NCBI GenBank assembly: GCA_030220185.1
Contig: JASPKZ010001241.1
Location: 1,974,001-2,038,000 of the forward strand
Length of the DNA stretch: 64,000 bases
Source: Diploptera punctata
Taxonomy: Eukaryota > Arthropoda > Insecta > Blattodea > Blaberidae
Direction of reading: 5' to 3'
In this document: positions 55,185 through 64,000 of the stretch, in pieces
Position numbering within the stretch: the stretch's first letter is position 1
How the letters are laid out: each line of letters starts with the position of its first letter
Notes under the pieces: generated by a model
Told to the model about the DNA's origin: nothing
Database searches by the model: none
The model's input: only the letters and a program-made list of their open reading frames with translations
Program-made: the position numbers and the translations under genes

Positions 55185-56005
55185 ACAAATACTTAACTCT
55201 TGTAATGGCAAATAAAGGACATTTTGAAGAAGTGGCTGAGATCAAGTATCTAGGAACTATCGCCGTGGCGTAGTCGGTTGAGTCCCTACCTTCCACTACG
55301 GCGACCCGGGTTCGATTCCCGGCGGGGTAGGGGATTTTAAATCTCCACCTTGGGTCTGGGTGTGTGTCCTGTCTTGTGTTTGTGTGAATAATGCTCAACT
55401 GAGTGCACATTTCCTATTAAAAATAATTACAAATAGGAATGAGATGCACAAAGAAATTAAACATAGGCTTAATTCTATGCATGCTATTGTGCACTACAGG
55501 GACTCTTGTCATCCCAACTCCTTTCAAAAAACTGTTAAACTGAAAATATATAAAACGGACGGTTATTCTCCCAGTTATATTATAAGGATGTGAAACATAG
55601 ACTCTTACTTTATGGGAGGAAAGAATATTACGAGTATTTCAGAATTAAGTTCTTAGGAAAATGTTTGGGTCGAAAAGAGATGAACAGACAGGTGAATGGA
55701 GGTACATAATATCTATAGGAAGCCAGATATAATATGAAAAGTTGAGTCTTGTAGACTGCGATAGGCAAGACATATGGCACGTATAGGGGATGAAAGAGGT
55801 GGAAGTTTTTCGTATGAAAACCAGAGGGAAATCACCCAGTTGGTACACCAATAATGAGGTGGGAGAATAACATTATCCATGAGTTTGAAGGAAGTGGATT
55901 ATACAGGGATGATTGAAAAACATTAGCTCAGGATACGGATGTATGGTGAGCTCGTGTCCACGCGGCCATAAACATACGGGTTCAATAGAGCCAGTGAGTG
56001 CATTA
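55185..56005 (+). mobile_element. LINE-C 3' fragment interrupted by SINE S4
   Basis: Codes for the RT C-terminus with many frameshifts: EEVAEIKYLGTI before the SINE and ITNRNEMHKEIKHRLNSM after it, then YSPSYIIRM, KRDEQTGEW and VGTPIMRWEN. Ends GGGTTCAATAGAGCCAGTGA with a TTAGTTAGTTAG tail. Confidence 0.87.
55258..55425 (+). mobile_element. SINE S4 (tRNA-derived) inside LINE-C
   Basis: GCCGTGGCGTAGTCGGTTGA (box A) and CCGGGTTCGATTCCCGGCGG (box B, perfect T-arm stem CCGGG/CCCGG) are followed by GGGGATTTTAAATCTCCACC (a small hairpin) and TGGGTCTGGGTGTGTGTCCT. The LINE-C frame LGTI|ITNRNEM is split exactly around it. The exact 3' edge is uncertain and no clear duplication was seen. Confidence 0.82.
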
Positions 56006-56009
56006 GTTA

Positions 56010-56860
56010 GTTAGATAGATAATTCCCTCCCAGATTAGGATTACGATCTTTGGATCGTGAAGATATATCACATCTTAACTCATTCATGAATGCAATATTC
56101 ACTTTTACGTATTTTACTATAATGTCATGGATTATGCTAGAATTTCTCTTTAAAACTGACGAAGACACAACCTTGTGATCGGAGAACCATATTTTATTAA
56201 CATAATATACAGTAAATGAAAACCAGGCTAAATATTGCAACATGTGGCAAGAATTTTTAACTACCCTAATAAACTCCTGTCAAATTTTACTTTTTGGGTT
56301 TCATTATTTCAAGTTATTTACTACCATTTACAATGATTTTTACATGTTTTCTAACGATGTTTTTTTAATATAATGGATATTACGATATTTAACTACATGC
56401 GTACCACTAGGACTCGGCAGCCATATTAATTTTGACGAATGTTCTGTGCATCCAACGAAGACTATGTACGTGTTCCTGTACAGCCAACATAGAATATGAA
56501 GTAATTAACTTTATAAATACTTCAGAATTTCAGAACTTACTGTTCATGCTACCTATTTTAGGGCGTGTACTATTTCACAGGAAAGAGTACTTAAGTTGCG
56601 TTAGGTTAGCTTTTAGGTTCGTTGGCAACGCGAGTTCAAGTATCGTGTATATGTTGACTGCATCCTGTAATTCTATAATATGAACCACTTCTCGTCTGTT
56701 GGTGCATGCGCATGGTGTATTATTGGAATTTAGAAAAAATCCTTGCCATATGTTGGAAAGTATTTCCTAAAACCACACTTTACTTGTACCAAGTAATTTG
56801 TTCTTCTCGAATCGCTTATTAAATAATCACTTTTTAACTCAGTTTTATAAATATAATGCT
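56010..56860. other. Unassigned DNA
   Basis: No gene recognised. Frames up to 83 codons exist but carry no motif. Confidence 0.45.
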
Positions 56861-56861
56861 T

Positions 56862-57320
56862 TCGTAGCTCGGCCGGAACTTTCCGCGGCGGCCTTGGACT
56901 GGATGAGTATTAGCGCGCCTTCAGCCAGAGTTACACGTACACGACCGGCAAGTCATTGGTACGGAGCACTACCTACTGTGCTAAAATTACACATTACTAC
57001 TGTACTAACTTACATTAGGCTTACCCTACCTGCTGAACAACACATGTTCGAAGTGATAACCTTGACATTATCATTAATATTACTATTATTACTATCATTA
57101 CTATTATTATTATTAGTATTATTATTACTATAATTATTATTATTATCATCATCATTATCATTAACATTATTATTATTATTATTATACATTTGGCACAGTA
57201 CCAAAGACTTGCCGGTCGTGTACGTGTAACTCTGGCGAAAGGCGCGCCAATTCTCACCCAGTCCAAGGCTGCAACGGAAGAGTTCGGCTGAGCTTCGAAT
57301 CCATTGCATCTATTCCATTT
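56862..57320. repeat. Inverted repeat with ATT/ATC-repeat spacer
   Basis: The left arm (about 56862-56980) and right arm (about 57186-57320, inverted) share GTTACACGTACACGACCGGC exactly, plus GCCTTGGACTGG, GCGCGCCTT and AGAGTTACAC. They are GC-rich (roughly 120 bp each) against an AT-rich background and separated by about 205 bp, much of it ATT/ATC microsatellite. Both arms are open in matching frames (ALDWMSISAPSARVTRTRPA and ALDWVRIGAPFARVTRTRPA), so they may be two copies of a repeated coding or promoter unit. Confidence 0.75.
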
Positions 57321-58169
57321 ATATACAAATATTTTAGTTATATTACAATTTAAACGCACCAGAGTTAGTACATCTTGCGAATTTTACTACAAGCTGAACT
57401 CATATCCGCACTCTCGGACAGTCAAATTACAAGTGATGGCGCGAAGCGAGGGAAACAAAACTTTGTAACAAGAGTTGTGAACTCCTATGGTATTTCCGTT
57501 CACCCTTGCTTTCGAAAGCGAAGAAGTCAATTGAATATCACTGAGCCAATATTAGATTGGGTAAAATTAATGTATTTGAACAGCCTAAGATGCTAATAAC
57601 ACGAAGTATACTAAAGATGTTTCAGTGCTGCCATACTCACGAATATAAAATAATCAAAAGATAAAATTATTTTGAACAGAGAGAATATAGTAACAGTCAT
57701 TATACTTACAAGAACTGCTACCAGGTAACGTAGGCGGTACTAAAAAAAAGGGATCTATACAATTAAATATAAAATAAGAGAAAGATGAAGAGAGAGGTTT
57801 GTCCAGGGTGCATTCAAATTTACTTTTCGATATCACGTGTTGGTCACCTAATTAATAATAATCAGTTGCTATCTCTCTGCTACTTGTGTCGATTTGGACC
57901 ATGTTGTTTGTAATAGGCTGTATTGCTAGTTAAATTAATTAATACAGATTATTTCATGCGTGGATAACACCTAGGACTTGATACACGCTGATGACTGCTT
58001 TTCAAACGTTAAAAAACAAATGTTGGTAACACATGAATTGTTCAGTTGCATGTGATTAATATTAGCCGCTTCATGAATTTGTGTGATGTGAGAGACAATG
58101 GCTACGTCACAGGTACTCACCTACTTTGTTTTATAACCAAAGGTTACACAGATATTATGAGACACAAAA
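57321..58169. other. Unassigned DNA
   Basis: No gene or repeat recognised. Confidence 0.45.
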
Positions 58170-58335
58170 AAATGCAAATGCAGATTGATGGTAAATTCAT
58201 GCACCGTACAAAATATGAAACACAGCAAACAGAGATGTCGGACGTCCTCGGAAAAGATGGTCTTAGATCTATTAGTGAAGACGGAACAGGCAACTCTTGC
58301 CTAAACCAGGAAGTGAAGAAGAAGAAGAAGAAGCA
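58170..58335 (+). mobile_element. LINE-D 3' fragment with (GAA)n tail
   Basis: GACGTCCTCGGAAAAGATGG corresponds to the GRPRKRW block; the noncoding end AGGCAACTCTTGCCTAAACC is followed by GAAGTGAAGAAGAAGAAGAA. Same subgroup as 41575 and 62663. Confidence 0.75.
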
Positions 58336-58699
58336 AACCATCACTGACTGCTAATACACTAAAGTAACGGGACAACAGAGTTCAGTTTTAAAATGAAACA
58401 ATCGATTATCAAGTCACTAGATTTTAAAATCTTCCACCTTCCTGGCTGCTGTAAATAAAGAGGAACGTGTTATGTAGCGAGTACTTTCTATGATTCTTTT
58501 ACAGTTTGCAGCTCAGTTAAGATTGTTAATATAATATTCACATTTAAGTTTTTATTACACTTTCATTTACTTATCGGATTCTTAATGAAAGCTCAGGTTA
58601 GATGTGATTTTGTTTGTCTATTAAAAGGAGAATTACTTGCATGTGTTAACGAAAGAGAAGGTACACACTTGTGCAGGGTGAGACAACTGACTATTATCC

Positions 58700-59326
58700 T
58701 TGACTATTTAACTCATGCCCCAAATGGGAGTCAATGACCAATCACATTTCAATGATTTTTTATTTACAACCAATCACAGTCGTGTTTCGCCTAAAATTTA
58801 CCAACTAAAGTTTATCATAATAAAGAAAGCACCTCCTTCCTAACATTCTGAATAGGTCATAGTATTATTTTGCAGTGACTGACCCTCTAAGAAATACGGC
58901 TACCAGATCGTATATATAGTGCATGAATGTCAGCATAAAGCGCATGCGATAGATAATATAAAACATTTGTAACAATTGATTATACCACAAAAAAAAAGAA
59001 AACGTTGTTTGATCTTTCTTAAACAAATTATTTTCCCGGAAATGACGTTGCAGAAAAATATAATTGACATATTTACATCATAAGACATCAAATTAATTAA
59101 TACCTATAACGTTGGTTATAAATTTTTCCACTAGGGTGCATTCTTACAATATTGCAATCCTTTGGCAATAAATAATATTATGATCCGGTTGCAGTGATAC
59201 ACAAAGGAAGGAAATGAAGTGTATCAATCGTTTCTCATTTGTTTTCAAACATCGCCGTTTACATTAAATATATAAATATTTTAAAATAACTATAGTTGAA
59301 TAATGATTTGTGAGTAAACAGCTTAA
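58700..59326. repeat. Direct repeat copy 1 (~627 bp)
   Basis: Closely matches 60531-61145 in the same orientation (by eye roughly nine of ten bases), from TTGACTATTTAACTCATGCC to GATTTGTGAGTAAACAGCTT. It contains CCCCAAATGGG, two CCAATCAC motifs and a TATATATAG. It starts with a short stem, TTGACT...AGTCAA. No ORF. It does not begin with TG or end with CA and no flanking duplication was seen, so a solo LTR pair is not supported. Confidence 0.9.
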
Positions 59327-59451
59327 TTTTATTCGTTAAATAGTCCTAACAAATGCCACTCTTGATTCCCAAATTCTCTAGATAAATTTACTTCTCACTT
59401 CGTGTGTCGTGAATTTATCGATAATTTGGAAATCACTCGTGGCATTACTTA

Positions 59452-59742
59452 GTAAAGTAAGTAAAGTAATCCCACTACAGGCCTCAGGAGGCCCTTCGGG
59501 TAGTAGGAGGTTAAGGCTCCCACTTTTTCTGGACAATCGGCACTTGATGTCAGCCGGGTTGTCAGCCCTGCGTGACGGCCGCCTTTACCCCAGAACAAGC
59601 GTCTGGTACTCATTTCAGTTAGAGGCTGAGTCGACCCCAGGACCATAGTGCCGCCAGAAGGTTTGGGTCAGTTTAAAAATCCTGACCCCACCGGGACTTG
59701 AACCCTCGACCTTCTAGCTTAACCACTACGCTACGGCGTGCC
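59452..59742 (-). mobile_element. SINE S2 with 16-bp target duplication
   Basis: Perfect duplication CTCGTGGCATTACTTA (59436-59451 and 59743-59758). On the minus strand: GGCACGCCGTAGCGTAGTGG head (box A), GAGGGTTCAAGTCCCGGTGG (box B), body GGTCGACTCAGCCTCTAACT, and a 3' end GTGGGATTACTTTACTTACT with a CTTTA repeat tail. 291 bp. Confidence 0.95.
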
Positions 59743-59758
59743 CTCGTGGCATTACTTA

Positions 59759-60530
59759 TGATAATGAAATAATAGTTAATATTAATTAATTTTAGCAATA
59801 ATCACATTGCATATAGATGTAGTGTCAGTTTCCTGAGATGCAAACGTGACCAGTCACGTGTTAAATAACATCGGCTCAATTCCGTGCAGCACTTTGTGTA
59901 CTATTTTTTTCTTGTAAAAACCAAGAATCTGAATACAATTCACGAATACTGTCGAAATTGTGGTTGGCGCTTCAATCATATTGAGTGTTCGGAGAATTAT
60001 TACACAATAAAGGAAAAAGCAGAATGGTTTGGATGCGAGATTGCAAGAACTGGATGCATGACATCTCTAAGATGCGCAGGAATGTGTGGAAGAAGAAATC
60101 TAGTAATCACGTCGCAGCAATGAGAAATAAAGAATGAGATATCTCTCTTCGATGATGTTGCAACACCCCTTTGCATTCAGAGATAGACAGTCAACTACAA
60201 GTACCGGTATTTCATTGTTTAACGTAAAGACGTTTGCGTGCTCCGAAGTAATGACATATATCCTTACCTAAGATGCAAAGAGTATAATGTTAATTTTCAT
60301 AGATTTTCAGAAAAAAAAAGACTCTTTGTTCAGTACAATATTCGCAAATTGCTCGTTACATCTAATAGTTAAAGTTGTGATTATTAGGTTGTTATTTTGG
60401 CACAGAGTAGAATTGTATGCGTTGATTTATGTAACATTTTATTTAGAAGCAACTTAAAATTAATAATATTTATAGGTAATAAGATCATGCGCTCTTTTTT
60501 CACAACATACTTTTAAAAAAAATGTTTACA
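59759..60530. other. Unassigned DNA between the direct repeats
   Basis: No known element. A 79-codon frame at 59884-60123 (plus) has several Cys residues (YCRNCGWRFNHIECSEN, GCEIARTGCMT) but no domain is recognised. Confidence 0.4.
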
Positions 60531-61145
60531 TTGACTATTTAACTCATGCCCCAAATGGGAGTCAATGACCAATCACATTTAAATTACTTTTGATTTACAC
60601 CAATCACAGTCATGTGTCGCCTAAAATTTACCAACTAAAGTTCATCGTAATAAAGAAAGCACCTCCTTTTTAACATTATAATAGGTCATATCATTATTTT
60701 GCAGTGACTGACCCTCCAAGAAATACGGCTACCAGATTGGTATATATATAGCATTAATGTCAGCATAAAGCGCACGCGATAGATAATATAAAAACATTTG
60801 TAACAATTGATTATACCACAAAAAAGAAAACGCTGTTTGCACTTTCTTAAACGAATTATTTTCCAGGAAATGACGTTTGCAGAAAAATATAATTGACATA
60901 TTTACATCATAGGACATCGAAAGCCTATAACGTTGGTTATACATTTCTCCATTAGGGTGCATTCTTACAATATTGCGATCGTTTGGTAATAAATAATAAT
61001 ATGATCTGGTTGCACTGATGAACAAAGGAAGTAAATGAAGCGTACCAATCGTTTATTTGTTTAGAAACATTGCCGTTTACATTAAATATATAAATATTTT
61101 AAAATAACTATACTTAAATAATGATTTGTGAGTAAACAGCTTAAA
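60531..61145. repeat. Direct repeat copy 2 (~615 bp)
   Basis: Second copy of 58700-59326. Differences are substitutions and small indels, for example TATATATATAG against TATATATAG and a missing AATTAATTAAT near 60915. Copy 2 starts directly after a poly-A-like AAAAAAAATG stretch. Confidence 0.9.
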
Positions 61146-62662
61146 CAGTACTTCTAATACCATTAATTGTATAAATTAAAGATTATTCATAACAAAAGTT
61201 TATATAAGTAAAATGATTTGCATGAATCATGAGAACAGTGCTGCAGAAGAATTATTTTATTACAATAATAAAGTAATTATATTTATTGAAGAAATTTTTA
61301 TGTTTCGTCATGTGGAATAGCTCTCTATAATGCATCATAGCGTCTTAGTCTTTATTTTGTCATTGTTCGAAGGTTTGTACATTTTATGTGGATGATGGGA
61401 TTGATCCCAGACCGAAGGAATGGTAATTTTTATTAATAGAAGTCCTATGTTAGACAAACGGAGAAGACGACTTTTTTATCGGCAAAGTCTTTCAAATCTT
61501 GAGATGAATTTCATGGACCATTAATACAGGTGCACTTACCGCAATATTGCACTTTTTGCTTTAGCCAGTCAATTGTCTGTTCGCTTTGTTTGTATACCAA
61601 TGGTTTCTTTCTATAACATACTATACCCCTGGTTAGATGCTACATAATGGATTGTTAGATACAGAATCATGATTTTTCATATGAATAATTATCGGCTGTT
61701 AGTCAGAATAGGAGGTGGATAACACTTTTGCAGGTCCTTAGTCGTTTTGTTTTCTATCCGATTTTGTCATAATTTTTCTGAGTTTATCAAAACATACTTC
61801 TCCTCTTGCTTGATGTTTTCAACGAACTTTTCCTTAGACTCAATCTATGCTTTTTATACAGGAATATTTATTTTTAAAGTAATCACAATCATTACAAGTC
61901 TCATTTTGATGGAATTAGTAAAATTATTAAAATATTAATTGAAAACTTTGTTGTATACCCATGCCATTGCTATATTTACCTCAGGAATTTTGATTCTATA
62001 CATTCTGGTTCAACACTGCTGTATATTTTACGTTGACGTTAGGGCCAATGTGCTGTTTCTCAGTTCTTGATCTGAAAAAACGACTTTAATCAGTTGGAAA
62101 ACTCGAAATATATTTTCAAACAAATATGCTTATAGCAACTCTATACAAGGTACTTGTACACCATGATAGTTCCTGTTGAAAAACGAATTCAGTTACAAAA
62201 TAATGTTATCCTCTTTATCATAATTTAACCATATAACGTCGTGAATGTAGTCTACTCGTGAAACAAGAAAGTTATGAGATAATAATCTCGTGTTCTTATT
62301 AGACTTTAACGTCGTATTCATTTTGTTTAGAGGAATAATGTCAGGGCCACCACAAACCCACGGAAAACTGCAACATGTTATTCTAGAGTTTAGGGAAAAA
62401 ATATATATGTCCCATGCTCTGCTTTACAAAGAAAACTATTGCAATTGTTAGGCGGATGTTTCACATGCGTCAGTTTTCTTGTAAATATTTATTGATAATC
62501 GCTTTTGTTAATATGTCGAAATCACAAGACGTAGTGAGCGTAAGAAGACCTCCATGTTGTACTCTCGTTCATGCTTGTCATAAAAGTATGAATAACTGAT
62601 AATAATTGTGTTCTCAGGTAAATACATCATGTTCTTACACCTTATTGAATATTTCAGCTGTA
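61146..62662. other. Unassigned AT-rich DNA
   Basis: No gene or repeat recognised. Confidence 0.5.
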
Positions 62663-62918
62663 ATTCTTCTTCTTCTTCTTCTTCACGGTTTAGGCTTATT
62701 TACTAACCTGTTCCGGCTCCAAATTGCTGCTCTTTCCATATTTTCCTTGGTCTTTCCAAACTTCTTCTTTCTCGTGGTGAATAGTTGTATGCTGCTTTTG
62801 GTATTCTATCATCAGTCATACTTGCCAAGTGTTCTTTCCAGTTTGTTCTGTATTTCTCTATTGTTGCGTTTAATTCCTCTACTTTTAGTTGTTGTCTTAG
62901 CTGTAAAGATAATAACAC
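62663..62918 (-). mobile_element. LINE-D 3' fragment with (GAA)n tail
   Basis: (CTT)n at 62663-62683 on the plus strand. The minus-strand frame 62918-62703 reads IEKYRTNWKEHLASMTDDRI, YSPRERRSLERPRKIWKEQ and FGAGTG, the C-terminus of the RT, followed by the noncoding end AAGCCTAAACCGTGAAGAAG. Confidence 0.88.
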
Positions 62919-63628
62919 GAAAACTTAATATATGTAAGGAAATGTTATATTTTCCAAAGTGTGGGATCTATGCTCAAATTACCCATCCACGTTCCAGAAA
63001 TTAAACGGTGTCGAACGGTAGTTTTTTACAAGAGTCAAATTCCTCTTCATTTAGGAGTCACTGTCTATCTTGATGTCATGCGCATTACTATTTTATTTAA
63101 TTTCGATTATATTGTGCCTTTTTATTCCATCGCTATTTATCTTTGAATATATTGTATTTGACATTACAAATTACGCTAGCCGACAGTGAATATGTAACTG
63201 AAATGAAATAAATATTTCGTGAGTAGGCTATATCGACTATGCTGATAATGCAAACTAAAAACAAAAGCTCGGATTAGCTCTCATTTCTATGTTAAAGGGA
63301 GGTAAATGTGACTGTATTACGTAACCGCTATATGTCATTCCTTCCATTTTTCGTAACTGAAAAAACTTAATATTCTGTAGTGATGTCGAGAAACTAACGA
63401 AATCTATGGGCATTAACTATAAAAGTGATGAGAGGAGATTTTGTTCATCGACTCCTCCAAAATAAGCCTCAAGTATTTCCTACTGCATAATGGCAACGTG
63501 TTACATTCTATTCCGATTGGGTATGCACCTTACATGAAAGAAACATATGTTAACATAAAACAATAATTGTTATTGCGATTGAACTATAACAAGTGTAAAT
63601 ATCAGATTTCTGGGGATCTACTACTTGA
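62919..63628. other. Unassigned DNA
   Basis: No gene recognised. The last ~20 bp (ATCAGATTTCTGGGGATCTA) may already belong to the coding fragment that follows, in another frame. Confidence 0.4.
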
Positions 63629-64000
63629 GACTGCACCAAGTTATGTTGCTTAATGTGCCTCTGGGATTGTCAGACCAAAGCACTTCATTACAAAACGAAA
63701 CATTGGGCAAAGCATCAATTATTTGAACCAGGACTTCACAATGTTATGCTCGAAGGACTTCTCAAATCCAAGAACATAATTCTCAATGCTTTTCTTATAA
63801 AATTGGGCCTAATGAAAAACTTCGTTAAGGAAGCAGTCGCCTATTGCTCCAGAACTTTCCACGTCTTACTAGTCGAAAATAAAACAGGAAATTCTGCGTG
63901 TCTCCAGATAACCAAAATGTACAGAAATGAGTATTTAGACACCACCCTGACAGGTAACGAAAAGTTAGCTTGGGATGCCTTTTTTTCAAGTGTCAACAAA
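63629..64000 (+). pseudogene. Partial ORF of an uncharacterised multicopy protein family, runs off the window
   Basis: 124 codons open to the window edge, preceded by a TGA. It reads CTKLCCLMCLWDCQTKALHY, KHQLFEPGLHNVM, then NIILNAFLIKLGLMKNFVKE and ends GNEKLAWDAFFSSVNK. From memory, related proteins in insects and cnidarians carry CCFLCLWDSR, then LLPPLHIKLGLMKNFVK, then a C-terminal SDEQGERFH and YQGKW..MLADYCW; the last block is found at 4985-5158 here. Function unknown. The spacing of an early Asp-containing segment, the HIKLG block and a final E could suit an RNase H-fold nuclease, but this is speculation. The upstream frame is broken, so it is called a pseudogene, though an exon is possible. 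Confidence 0.6.

Noticed and set aside
59409..59648. 79-codon frame
   Set aside because: It lies within SINE S2, which has tRNA-like promoter boxes and a 16-bp target duplication.
59884..60123. Cys-rich 79-codon frame, possible zinc-binding protein
   Set aside because: Cys spacing does not fit a known motif and nothing else supports expression.
58700..61145. LTR retrotransposon with 620-bp LTRs
   Set aside because: No TG...CA termini, no primer-binding site or polypurine tract, no gag/pol motifs between the copies and no flanking duplication.
62606..63004. 132-codon hydrophobic frame on the plus strand
   Set aside because: It overlaps, antisense, a LINE-D fragment with a recognisable RT C-terminus and (GAA)n tail.

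Overview
The window looks like intergenic or intronic DNA from a large, AT-rich, transposon-laden insect genome. It holds many families of non-LTR retrotransposon (LINE), Tc1/mariner/pogo DNA transposons, tRNA-derived SINEs, MITE-like elements and trinucleotide or dinucleotide microsatellites. I found no convincing single-copy host protein gene. The organism is an inference: the mix fits an insect such as a cockroach or termite, but the sequence alone does not fix the species. The only host-type RNA gene is a tRNA-Tyr-like gene, and a LINE has split it.

Names used here (mine, defined by sequence). LINE-A: EN+RT element ending in a GGCC palindrome, AATAAA and a (TTA)n tail; the best copy is 23099-27263. 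LINE-B: 3' end with AATAAAGT, a (CTA)n tail and ~74-bp tandem repeats in its 3' UTR. LINE-C: RTE-like EN+RT with a (GTAA)n tail; full-length copy 20516-27952. LINE-D: a diverse RT group with (ATG)n or (GAA)n tails. LINE-E: RT C-terminus with a zinc knuckle. LINE-F: R1/LOA-like RT. S1 to S4: tRNA-derived SINE families.

Layout. 0-5 kb: a TTAA-flanked MITE, a LINE-D tail, and a LINE-F RT holding a 669-bp Tc1-like element with 124-bp inverted repeats plus a LINE-C tail. 5-13 kb: SINEs, a pogo-like transposon with LINE-A inside, LINE-B, a TA-flanked MITE. 13-20 kb: LINE-A/B/C fragments and a three-layer nest (Tc1-like element, then LINE-A, then mariner). 20.5-28 kb: full-length LINE-C with near-complete LINE-A inside its endonuclease. 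28-29.6 kb: the tRNA-Tyr-like gene split by LINE-D, then a long hairpin element carrying LINE-B. 30-45 kb: LINE-D remnants, SINEs, a 33-bp tandem repeat and unassigned AT-rich DNA. 45.1-49 kb: a four-layer nest (LINE-D, Tc1-like element, LINE-A, LINE-B). 50-56 kb: S1, LINE-D with LINE-E inside, and a run of LINE-C 3' ends. 56-64 kb: an inverted repeat, a ~620-bp direct repeat pair, SINE S2, and at the right edge a partial ORF from an uncharacterised protein family that also left a fragment at 5 kb.

The nests give a relative order of insertion: LINE-A is younger than the Tc1-like and pogo-like elements and the LINE-C copy it sits in, and LINE-B and the mariner are younger than the LINE-A copies they interrupt. 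Several insertion calls are strong because removing the insert and one copy of the target duplication restores the host reading frame or stem.
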